Positions 16,326-24,147 of a stretch of DNA of 60,933 bases are shown one piece after another; the first letter of the stretch is position 1; every line of letters begins with the position of its first letter. A model generated the notes under the pieces. The model searched no databases. It worked only from the letters and a program-made list of their open reading frames with translations, and was not told the DNA's origin. Source of the stretch: Anaerolineales bacterium (GTDB lineage: Bacteria; Chloroflexota; Anaerolineae; Anaerolineales; Villigracilaceae); assembly GCA_014860805.1 (NCBI GenBank), contig JACZJB010000038.1, positions 1 to 60,933 of the forward strand, read 5' to 3'. Both the position numbers and the translations under genes were made by a program.

Positions 16326-17363
16326 TCAGCCTCCCAGACGACTCATGTGATCTTTGTGCCAGGAGAGGCGAACTTTTTGTCCCTTGGCTGAGAGGACATC
16401 CATGGAAGTTGTTTTGAGATTTTGCTCGATCACCACCAAGTCTACACTGCCATCCACTTCCACAAGATAGCGGGTATATAAACCAAGGTAAACCACATCG
16501 CGGATGATGCCATCAAGGGAAAGCATGTCAGCGGCGGGTTTGTCATTTGCAGAGCCAAGACGAATCTTCTCAGGGCGGATGGAAAAGGTTTGATCGGAGC
16601 CGATAATACGCTTTGCCACTTCCCCACTGACAAGATTGGATGTACCAACGAAGCCCGCTACAAATGCAGAGGCGGGACGCTCATAGATATCGGAAGGTGA
16701 ACCGATCTGTTCGATTCTTCCCTGACTGAAAACCGCAATACGGTCACTCATGGTAATCGCTTCTTCCTGATCGTGAGTGACAAAAATAAACGTAATTCCC
16801 ACCCGTTTTTGAATGGATTTGAGCTCGATCTGCATTTGCTGGCGCAGTTTCAAGTCCAGTGCGCCAAGCGGCTCATCGAGCAGCAAAACTTTGGGGTGAT
16901 TGATCAAGGCGCGGGCAAGAGCGACGCGCTGCCGCTGTCCACCGGAGAGCTGCGAGGGTTTGCGTCCAGCAAAGCCGGAGAGTTGGACGAGTTCAAGCAT
17001 TTCATCGACACGTTTCTGGCGCTCCTCTTTGGCAACCTTCTTCACCATTAAGCCATAGGCAATATTATCTCCGACGTTCATATGCGGAAACAATGCATAA
17101 TCCTGAAACACCGTATTAACATCCCGGTCATAGGGCGGCAGGCTGGAAACTTCCTTTCCATACAAATGAATGGAGCCGGAAGTAGGTCTGTCAAATCCCG
17201 CGATCATCCGCAAACAGGTTGTCTTGCCGGAGCCGGAAGGACCAAGCATGGAAAAAAATTCGCCATCACCGATCTCCAGATCAACTTGATCCACGGCTTT
17301 CACATCACCGAAATGACGGCTTACTTTTTCAAAACGAATGGCAGGCGCAGAAGGATTATTCAT
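16326..17363 (-). CDS. potA: ABC transporter ATP-binding protein, PotA-like
   Basis: The 345-residue ATPase energises import. Walker A is GPSGSGKTT, the signature is [15 protein letters not shown], Walker B is [12 protein letters not shown], and the switch His is in [10 protein letters not shown]-terminal TOBE-like domain follows (after about residue 240). The start ATG 17363 is preferred over TTG 17372 because GAAGAG lies 9 nt upstream of it. A hairpin in the gap to the binding-protein gene may reduce read-through into this gene, giving excess binding protein over transporter. Confidence 0.9.
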   Translation of the reverse strand: MNNPSAPAIRFEKVSRHFGDVKAVDQVDLEIGDGEFFSMLGPSGSGKTTCLRMIAGFDRPTSGSIHLYGKEVSSLPPYDRDVNTVFQDYALFPHMNVGDNIAYGLMVKKVAKEERQKRVDEMLELVQLSGFAGRKPSQLSGGQRQRVALARALINHPKVLLLDEPLGALDLKLRQQMQIELKSIQKRVGITFIFVTHDQEEAITMSDRIAVFSQGRIEQIGSPSDIYERPASAFVAGFVGTSNLVSGEVAKRIIGSDQTFSIRPEKIRLGSANDKPAADMLSLDGIIRDVVYLGLYTRYLVEVDGSVDLVVIEQNLKTTSMDVLSAKGQKVRLSWHKDHMSRLGG

Positions 17364-17391
17364 AATTGGCAACTCTTCATCGTGACAAAGT

Positions 17392-17423
17392 GTATCAGGC
17401 GGAACGTGAGTCCCGCCTGATAC
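17392..17423 (-). terminator. Intra-operon hairpin between binding protein and ATPase genes
   Basis: A perfect 11-bp inverted repeat (17392-17402 with 17413-17423, 10-nt loop) lies in the 80-nt gap between the solute-binding protein gene and potA. It lacks a T-run on the minus strand, so it is more likely a partial attenuator or an mRNA-stabilising stem than a full terminator. Confidence 0.65.
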
Positions 17424-17443
17424 CTAATCATATTTTACGACAA

Positions 17444-18685
17444 CTAACGACCACCAATAACGGCTATGTAGTTTGTGACCCATTCATGGTAGGGAACACA
17501 TTCCATGCGACCGTCACCGCAATCTGTGGTGGGAGTGCGCCACCATTGGATCTTGTCAAAGTCATTCAAGCCGTTGTTGACACAGCCGTCAGCGCCGAGC
17601 AACTCATTGCCATCGCAGGCATCCAAACGGACAGGCACATTCTGGAACCAGGCAGCCAGGTCTCCCTGAACTTTCGGATCAAGAGAGTGTTCCATCCAGG
17701 CATAGGCACAGTTGACGTGTTCAGAGTCCACGTGCAGCATGGTGGTATCAGCCCAACCCGTGGCGCCTTCCACAGGCACAACCTTCTCAATCGGAGCGCC
17801 GCCAAACTTCAGCAGATTCGCCTGGAAGGGCCATGAACCGGAAGCAGCTACGCCTTCATTGGTGAAGTCATCCATCTGGATAAAGGCATCATGCCAATAG
17901 CGGTTGATCAGCGTGCGCTGCTGGCGCAGGAGTTCAATCGCGGCGTTGAACTGGTCGCGGTTCAATGCGTACGGGTCAGTAATGCCAAGCTCGGGGCGGA
18001 CACTCTTCAAATAGAGAGCGGCATCTGCCACATAGATCGGACCATCGTAGGCCTGAATCCGTCCCTTGTTGGATTGACCATCCGGCAGGGTCATTTCTTC
18101 AAAAACAACATTCCAGCTTGTGGGAGGCTGATCCCCAAACACTTCGGTGTTGTACATCAAAATATTCTCACCGGAAGAGTAGGGTACGCCGTAATGAACG
18201 CCATCCACTGTGTGCCAGGGGGCATTCTGCAGGCGGGGATCAATTTTGTCATAACTGGGAATGCGGGAAATATCGATGGGTTGAACGCGACCGCCCGAGA
18301 TCAAGCGGTTCGAGGCGTCACCTGAAGCGGTTACAAGATCAAAACCACCTTCATTCATCAAGGCAACCATTTCATCGGAAGTGGCGGCTGTCTTTACCGA
18401 AACCATACAGCCAGTAGCCTCTTCAAATTTAGTTACCCAGTCGTAATTCGGGTCGGTTTCACCGCGCTCTACATAACCAGCCCACGCCACGATCGAAAGT
18501 GCGCCTTCAAGCTCCATGGAAGGGGCTTCCGTTGCAGCGGGAGCATCCGTCGCAGCAGCAGGGGCATCTGTTGCCTCAGCGGGAGCAGGAGCAGCGGTCT
18601 CAGTTGGGGCCGCGCCGCCGCAAGCAGCGAGCACAAAGCTGGCAAACACAAACAGGGTCAGCAAGTTAAAAGCAAACTTCTTCAT
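17444..18685 (-). CDS. potD: Extracellular solute-binding lipoprotein, PotD-like
   Basis: The 413-residue protein has a lipoprotein signal with the lipobox LAAC (Cys near residue 22), an Ala/Pro/Thr/Glu-rich linker with repeated TDAPAA units (about 25-55), and a periplasmic-binding-protein domain from about 60. It resembles spermidine/putrescine binding proteins and starts the ABC operon. A strong AGGAG ribosome site precedes ATG 18685. A promoter (TTGACT, 16 nt, TATAAT) lies about 125 nt upstream. In a monoderm or atypical envelope the lipid anchor would hold it at the outer face of the membrane. The ligand could also be another small cation or amine. Confidence 0.85.
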   Translation of the reverse strand: MKKFAFNLLTLFVFASFVLAACGGAAPTETAAPAPAEATDAPAAATDAPAATEAPSMELEGALSIVAWAGYVERGETDPNYDWVTKFEEATGCMVSVKTAATSDEMVALMNEGGFDLVTASGDASNRLISGGRVQPIDISRIPSYDKIDPRLQNAPWHTVDGVHYGVPYSSGENILMYNTEVFGDQPPTSWNVVFEEMTLPDGQSNKGRIQAYDGPIYVADAALYLKSVRPELGITDPYALNRDQFNAAIELLRQQRTLINRYWHDAFIQMDDFTNEGVAASGSWPFQANLLKFGGAPIEKVVPVEGATGWADTTMLHVDSEHVNCAYAWMEHSLDPKVQGDLAAWFQNVPVRLDACDGNELLGADGCVNNGLNDFDKIQWWRTPTTDCGDGRMECVPYHEWVTNYIAVIGGR

Positions 18686-18817
18686 TTTCTCTCTCCTAGT
18701 AAGTTATGTGTTACACGTCCAGACAAAATCAAGCCAGCTCAGCCCCAGCCACCTCCTTTCATGTAAACATAAGTACCCCTCTACTAAAAAATAGATACGA
18801 AGTGTCCTATTTGAGCA

Positions 18818-18845
18818 ATTATATGAAAGGAATTTTGAAAGTCAA
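18818..18845 (-). promoter_or_regulatory. Promoter of the PotD-like gene and ABC operon
   Basis: On the minus strand TTGACT (18840-18845) and TATAAT (18818-18823) are spaced by 16 nt, a strong sigma-70-type pair. The transcript would start near 18811 and carry a leader of about 125 nt. Confidence 0.7.
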
Positions 18846-18948
18846 CCATCGATTGCCGAATGGGACAAGCGCCTCATTCTGCGCCGCAATTTGCCAGCAC
18901 AGCCAAACAGAATCCACGCTGGCAAACAATTGGATCTCAGCATGGCGG

Positions 18949-18954
18949 TATAAT
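18949..18954 (+). promoter_or_regulatory. -10 box upstream of acyl-CoA dehydrogenase
   Basis: A perfect TATAAT lies 38 nt upstream of ATG 18993. The -35 region shows only weak matches. A GGAGAC ribosome site follows, so this is a conventional leadered gene. Confidence 0.5.
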
Positions 18955-18992
18955 TGTGAATTATTAAACAAAATCACGATTGGAGACAACCC

Positions 18993-20162
18993 ATGACAGA
19001 CCTTCCTATTTACCCTCTCAGCGAAGAGCATAAAATGCTGCGTGATGCAGCGCGTGATTTTGCTCAAAAAGAGATCGCGCCTGTTGCTGCCGAACTCGAT
19101 GAGAGTGGCGAATTTCCGCACGCAACCATCAAAAAAATGGGAGAGCTCGGATTCATGGGAATCGAAGTCCCTGAACAATACGGCGGCGCAGGCATGGACT
19201 CGCTGGCATATGTCCTCGCGCTGGAAGAAATCTGCAAAGTGGACGCATCCCATGGCGTTATTATGTCTGTCAATAACTCGTTGTACTGTCATGGCATTCT
19301 AAAATTCGGCACGGAAGAACAACGAAAGAAATTCATCACACCGATAGCATCTGGAAAAGCAATTGGCGCATATTCCCTTACCGAACCCCAAAGCGGGTCA
19401 GATGCAGGGACCATGAAAAGCCGCGCCATCCGCGACGGCGATTTTTATGTTCTCAACGGACGCAAATCCTGGGTCACCAGCGGACCTGTGGCAAGTTATT
19501 TTGTCGTTTTCATGATGACAAATCCAGAGAAAAAACAAAAGGGTGTCTCCGCATTTTTAGTGGATGGCAACACCCCGGGTCTTGTCCGCGGGAAGAAGGA
19601 ACCCAAGCTTGGCATCCGTGCATCGGCAACCAGCGAGTTGATCTTTGAAGATTGCCGCGTTCCCGTTGAAAACAGGCTCGGCGAAGAAGGCGAAGGTTTC
19701 AAGATAGCCATGACCGTTTTGGATGCAGGCCGCATCGGCATTGCGACACAAGCGCTTGGAATTGCAGAAGCTGCCTACGAAGCCGCGAGGCAGTACGCAG
19801 GGCAGCGCGAAGCGTTTGGTCAACCGATTGGAGCATTTCAAGGCACAGGCTTCAAACTCGCCGACATGAAAACACGCATCGAAGCATCCCGACTTTTAAT
19901 TTACAACGCCGCGCTCGCGAAAGAAAAGGCAAAACCGAATAACGGACGTTATTCCCTTGAAGCATCCATGGCAAAATTATTCGCATCCGAAACAGCCATG
20001 TTCGTTACACACCAGGCCGTGCAGATCCACGGCGGCATGGGATACAGCAAGGAACTGCCCGTGGAAAGATATTTCCGCGACGCAAAGATCACAGAGATTT
20101 ACGAAGGCACAAGCGAAATTCAAAGACTGGTCATTTCAAGAAGCGAGCTGGGCGTCAAATAA
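18993..20162 (+). CDS. Acyl-CoA dehydrogenase (short-chain type)
   Basis: A 389-residue flavoprotein, second acyl-CoA dehydrogenase of the window and clearly diverged from the first. Motifs include YSLTEPQSGSDAGTMKSRA, GRKSWVTSGPVASYFVVF, GRIGIATQALGIAEAA, FGQPIGAFQGTGF and QIHGGMGYSKELPVERYFRD, ending with YEGTSEIQRLVI that holds the presumed catalytic Glu. The pattern is closest to butyryl/short-chain enzymes. It precedes the very large GT-C gene by 5 nt, probably a chance of operon packing. Electrons would leave through ETF, which is not encoded here. Confidence 0.92.
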   Translation: MTDLPIYPLSEEHKMLRDAARDFAQKEIAPVAAELDESGEFPHATIKKMGELGFMGIEVPEQYGGAGMDSLAYVLALEEICKVDASHGVIMSVNNSLYCHGILKFGTEEQRKKFITPIASGKAIGAYSLTEPQSGSDAGTMKSRAIRDGDFYVLNGRKSWVTSGPVASYFVVFMMTNPEKKQKGVSAFLVDGNTPGLVRGKKEPKLGIRASATSELIFEDCRVPVENRLGEEGEGFKIAMTVLDAGRIGIATQALGIAEAAYEAARQYAGQREAFGQPIGAFQGTGFKLADMKTRIEASRLLIYNAALAKEKAKPNNGRYSLEASMAKLFASETAMFVTHQAVQIHGGMGYSKELPVERYFRDAKITEIYEGTSEIQRLVISRSELGVK

Positions 20163-20167
20163 GAAGC

Positions 20168-23056
20168 ATGGAAACCATATCACTTTGGACTTTGATTCCA
20201 GTAGTGACAGCACTTGTGGTGGCGTTATTTATGCTGGGTCGTTCCCATTCCTGGAACGACCCAGTCTTTACATCGGCTAAAACAAATACGGAAGAAAATA
20301 AAGACGAATTATTCCCAAATAATTACAAATCAGAAATAAAGCGCTTTTTTTTCACTCATCAGTGGGAATTGCTGTTGACAGTTACCGCCCTCGGATTGGT
20401 AGTCTATCTTTTTTTCGCTGCGCCAGCGCAATTGACAGGCAAAGTGGCAATTGAGCCAAACCAGCCCGGACGACCTTTCTACTCCCTGCACTGGATCAGG
20501 GAATTCCTGTCTGATAGTTACAATCGAATTGCCTCATTCAGCAACGTACTCAGCGGATCAATCGCCCTGGCACTCCTTCTCGCAGCAAGCCTTCGCCGCT
20601 CTCTTGCCAAACTCCGCCTTAGCTTGTTATGGAGTTTAATAAGCCTTGCAGGCGGCACACAATGGATGCTTTCCAGCGAAAGGCAGTTCACAACTGGACT
20701 CATACTTTATGTCATTGCCGTGTCGGGGTTTTTCCTCTGGAGCGGATTTTTCGGTACATCCATCGAATCGGACTTGGACAAAACGCCCCCCATCTCACTG
20801 CGCTGGGAAGTCGTTCTTGTATTTATCACATTAGCACTGGCAACATTCGGGCGGATGTACTACCTCAAATCAATTCCGTATGGAATTGAAGGTGATGAAG
20901 CCAAATGGACAGCCGAGGTGGTTTCCCTGGGCATTCGCGGCGAACCAGACAAACTTGGCATGTATCACCGCGACGCTCTGCCGACCAGTTTCTACGTGCA
21001 GACGTTGTTCCATAAATTATTGGGTCCCTCCATAATCACCGCCCGATTTGAAGTGGCTTTTTTCAGCATACTTGCAACACTCTTCTTTTATTTACTCCTG
21101 CGTCAAATAACCGTAATTCCATTGGCGCTACTGTCAACCTGGTTCTTGAGTGCATCCATCTTCGACATCAGCGCCAGCCGTTTGGCACATGTGGAGAGCC
21201 ACGTTAAATTATGGCCCATACTAACCCTCGCATTGTTGGCGTGGGCCATGCGCAAAAAACGCTGGCAGGCATACACAATTGCCGGAATTGCCCTCGCCAT
21301 TGGCTTGTTGACGTACGATACAGTCTGGCCAATTTTACCGGCCGCCTTCATAATTGCAGCTATTGAATTCTGGCAAAACAAAGACAAGTTTGTGGACGCT
21401 TTCCACAACTTAATCGCATTACTAATACCGTCCATGCTGGCATTGCCGCTCCTCACTCCCTACATCGCCGACAGAATCAGTTACTATCTGCCCGACGGCA
21501 GACCAAACGATCTGGTATCGCTTTGGGGATATTTTACAAATATACTTTTTAGCTGGTACGTTGGTACATTCAATGATTTTCTATATAACCGCCCAGGCCC
21601 ACTGCTAAATTCTTTCCTGCTGCCCTGGATGACCTTTGGCTTGATCGTCGCTTTGACGACTCCACGCCGCCGCCTCTCATACTGGACCTTGATCTGGGCT
21701 TTCCTCTTCATCATCCCCGTCCCGATGACAGCCAACTCGCCTTTTGGACGCGTATACTATCCCGCCCTTCCAGCTGTCTATGCCCTCGTTGCCATTGGAA
21801 TGTATATCGTTGGACAGGAAAGCCTGCGAGCTTTGGGACAGAACTTCCGCCCGCTTGTCAACGCCGTAACACTTCTCATACTTGTCTGGGTGCCGCTCTT
21901 CAATCTTTTCATCTACTTCAATGAAGTGGAAGATTACGATGACCGCCAAATAAGGCGCGAAGCGGCAGAACTTGCCGGCGCCGCTGCCGGGCCAGACACC
22001 TTGATTATTCTCGCGGTCATTCCCCAAGCTGACGAACCACTTAATAACGAGTACCAAATGATCGAGTTGTTCATGCTGGGTAAATTACCAGGAAATCAAA
22101 TTGCAGACTCTTACAAATACATGGCGCTGGAAGATGTCCTCCCATCTCTCTCAACCATAACCACCCGTTCCAACATATCAATCATCCTCGACAAAGTCAC
22201 TGCATACAGCCGCCAGAAACGAAACGATCTCGCGAACACCCTGCAGACTTGTTATCCGCAAGCCAGCTGGGTAAAAGGATTCTTCTTCGACCGCGTTGAC
22301 TTGAATAGCGAAGTGCTGTCATCTCCAGCCTGCATTAGCACTACCCTGTCTATGGAATATACCTCAGCAAACACAATACACTGGGAGCTGGGGCAGGGAA
22401 CTGCCAGCAGTCTGTCATTGAAATGCGAAGACCAGAAAACCTTCCATGAGTACGTTGAAGCGGAGACAATGGCATTGTCTCCCGGCTGGGGGATGGAAAC
22501 TGCCATAGCTCATGGCTGGACAGACGAAGGCTTCATCATGGACAATTATGGCAGCACGCCAATATCATACAATTTCACCTTGACGGAAGAAAAGCCGGTA
22601 TATATCTGGGTGCGAAGTTACAAACGCGCCGCAGACAATTCCCCTGCACAAATCACAATTTTCAATCAAACTTTTATTTTTGGCGCGGCGGACGAACACA
22701 AGCTCAATCAATGGAACTGGGAGAGAATGGGGCCATTCATCATTCCGTCAGGGTTAAACGCAATGTACCTTGATAGACCTTATCTGGATGACCCGAATCA
22801 GTTTATGGCTATCTTCGTCGATGCGATAGTATTAACTGCCGATCCCGATTTCACTCCAGCGAAGGACCGCGAACTGGGAATGCGAACCCAGACTTTTAAT
22901 TTTTTACAGGAACAAGAAGAAGGGGAGCTTACTCTCACCCTCGAACCAGGTGCTTATCGCTGTTATGCCAAAGCCTTCAGCAAACAACCATTAGTGGATG
23001 CCTTCGGTCACACGCCGCTGACATCAGACACCATCAACTTCACGATTGCTCCATAA
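20168..23056 (+). CDS. Large GT-C membrane protein with C-terminal beta-rich domain
   Basis: A 962-residue protein in three parts. Residues 1-210 hold several membrane helices (the first from about residue 6). From about 215 to 620 lies a GT39/PMT-like core, with the outer-loop acidic pair in EGDEAKWTAEVVSLG near residue 240. Residues 620-962 are soluble; from about 758 the sequence FHEYVEAETMALSPGWG followed by a strand-rich stretch resembles sugar-binding jelly-roll modules that begin with a VEAE motif. A transferase with its own glycan-binding tail is therefore suggested. It sits 5 nt after the acyl-CoA dehydrogenase and just upstream of an oxidoreductase. The domain call for the tail is inference. 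Confidence 0.72.
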   Translation: METISLWTLIPVVTALVVALFMLGRSHSWNDPVFTSAKTNTEENKDELFPNNYKSEIKRFFFTHQWELLLTVTALGLVVYLFFAAPAQLTGKVAIEPNQPGRPFYSLHWIREFLSDSYNRIASFSNVLSGSIALALLLAASLRRSLAKLRLSLLWSLISLAGGTQWMLSSERQFTTGLILYVIAVSGFFLWSGFFGTSIESDLDKTPPISLRWEVVLVFITLALATFGRMYYLKSIPYGIEGDEAKWTAEVVSLGIRGEPDKLGMYHRDALPTSFYVQTLFHKLLGPSIITARFEVAFFSILATLFFYLLLRQITVIPLALLSTWFLSASIFDISASRLAHVESHVKLWPILTLALLAWAMRKKRWQAYTIAGIALAIGLLTYDTVWPILPAAFIIAAIEFWQNKDKFVDAFHNLIALLIPSMLALPLLTPYIADRISYYLPDGRPNDLVSLWGYFTNILFSWYVGTFNDFLYNRPGPLLNSFLLPWMTFGLIVALTTPRRRLSYWTLIWAFLFIIPVPMTANSPFGRVYYPALPAVYALVAIGMYIVGQESLRALGQNFRPLVNAVTLLILVWVPLFNLFIYFNEVEDYDDRQIRREAAELAGAAAGPDTLIILAVIPQADEPLNNEYQMIELFMLGKLPGNQIADSYKYMALEDVLPSLSTITTRSNISIILDKVTAYSRQKRNDLANTLQTCYPQASWVKGFFFDRVDLNSEVLSSPACISTTLSMEYTSANTIHWELGQGTASSLSLKCEDQKTFHEYVEAETMALSPGWGMETAIAHGWTDEGFIMDNYGSTPISYNFTLTEEKPVYIWVRSYKRAADNSPAQITIFNQTFIFGAADEHKLNQWNWERMGPFIIPSGLNAMYLDRPYLDDPNQFMAIFVDAIVLTADPDFTPAKDRELGMRTQTFNFLQEQEEGELTLTLEPGAYRCYAKAFSKQPLVDAFGHTPLTSDTINFTIAP

Positions 23057-23075
23057 GGATAACCATCTAAAGGAC

Positions 23076-24107
23076 ATGAAAACCATTCTCTTTCAGCAAC
23101 ATGGCGGACCAGAAGTTCTGGAATATACCGATTTTCCAACTCCCGAACCGAAAGCAGGCGAAGTTTTGATTCGCATCCGCGCTGCGGCACTTAACCGTAT
23201 GGATGTACTCGTTCGAAACGGCTGGCCGGGATTAAAACTGGAACTTCCCCATATTAATGGCGCGGATGGCGCTGGGGAAATTTCCCAACTTGGGGATAAT
23301 GTTGTTGATTTCAAAATCGGAGACAGGGTCGCCATCAACGCAAACCTTGGCTGCGGCGAATGTGAATTTTGTTCAAATGGACAGGATAACATGTGCCGTA
23401 CTTGGCACCTGCTCGGCGAAACGATCCGTGGGACGTACGCAGAATATATCTGCCTGCCTACGCGTCAGTTGTATAAACTACCGGACAATTTTGATTTTCA
23501 CGCATCTGCGGCGGCGGCGTTGGTGTATCAGACTGCATGGCATTCAATGGTCAAGCGCGGGGGAATAAAAGCCGGGGAAACAGTGGCAATTGTCGGCGCG
23601 GGCGGAGGCGTGAATTCCGCCAGCATTCAAGTCGCAAAATATCTAGGTGCGCGCGTCCTGGTCGTTGGCTCAAATTCAAAAAAATTGGCACAAGCGGAAG
23701 CGCTCGGAGCAGACATCCTGATTGACCGCTCAAAAGTGGAAGATTGGTCGAAAGCGATTTTTCTTGCCACAGAAAAACGCGGCGTGGATGCGATCATCGA
23801 CAATGTCGGCACGACATTCCCATTAAGCCTGCGTGCGCTTCGCAAAGGCGGACGGCTGCTGACTGTTGGCAACAGCGCCGCGCCTCGCTTCGAGATAGAC
23901 AACCGTTTTATTTTCGCGAAGCACCTTTCGATTATTGGCTCCACCATGAGCACGCTGGCGGAATTCCACGAAGTGATGGATTTGGTGATTGCTGGTAAAC
24001 TCAAGCCCATTATTGACAAAACCTACCCTCTGAAAGATGCCGCAGCAGCCCAGGAACGCCTGTGGCGCGGCGAAAATTTTGGAAAGATCACACTCAACAT
24101 TCCATAG
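23076..24107 (+). CDS. Zinc-type alcohol dehydrogenase/quinone reductase family protein
   Basis: A 343-residue medium-chain dehydrogenase. The N-terminal GroES-like domain has GADGAGEI and GDRVAINANLGCGECEFC with the structural-zinc cysteine pattern continuing to DNMC; the NAD(P)-binding loop reads VAIVGAGGGVNSASIQVAK. The usual first catalytic-zinc Cys is replaced in ALNRMDVLVRNG, as in quinone-reductase-like members, while the structural zinc site is kept. The start ATG 23076 was chosen because the family opening MKTILFQQHGGPEVLEY begins there; the open frame reaches back to a TTG at 23046. Substrate unknown. Confidence 0.85.
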   Translation: MKTILFQQHGGPEVLEYTDFPTPEPKAGEVLIRIRAAALNRMDVLVRNGWPGLKLELPHINGADGAGEISQLGDNVVDFKIGDRVAINANLGCGECEFCSNGQDNMCRTWHLLGETIRGTYAEYICLPTRQLYKLPDNFDFHASAAAALVYQTAWHSMVKRGGIKAGETVAIVGAGGGVNSASIQVAKYLGARVLVVGSNSKKLAQAEALGADILIDRSKVEDWSKAIFLATEKRGVDAIIDNVGTTFPLSLRALRKGGRLLTVGNSAAPRFEIDNRFIFAKHLSIIGSTMSTLAEFHEVMDLVIAGKLKPIIDKTYPLKDAAAAQERLWRGENFGKITLNIP

Positions 24108-24147
24108 GATAAATTTATTCAGCACGTCTCGTGTTGATGCATATAAA

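Larger units (their letters stand above)
18686..18992. other. Divergent intergenic region with two promoters
   Basis: This 307-nt gap separates the ABC operon (-) from the acyl-CoA dehydrogenase (+). It holds a minus-strand promoter at 18818-18845, a plus-strand TATAAT at 18949-18954 and a ribosome site (GGAG) before 18993. The 125-nt leader of the binding-protein gene contains an isolated perfect Shine-Dalgarno sequence (minus strand, about 18750-18758) and a 7-codon Gly-rich frame starting at 18762. No RNA fold is recognised. Confidence 0.6.

Noticed and set aside
18819-19292. A 157-codon open frame on the minus strand across the start of the acyl-CoA dehydrogenase gene
   Set aside because: It lies opposite a highly conserved flavoprotein gene, has no recognisable domain, and runs across the intergenic promoter region. 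It is most likely a codon-bias artefact.
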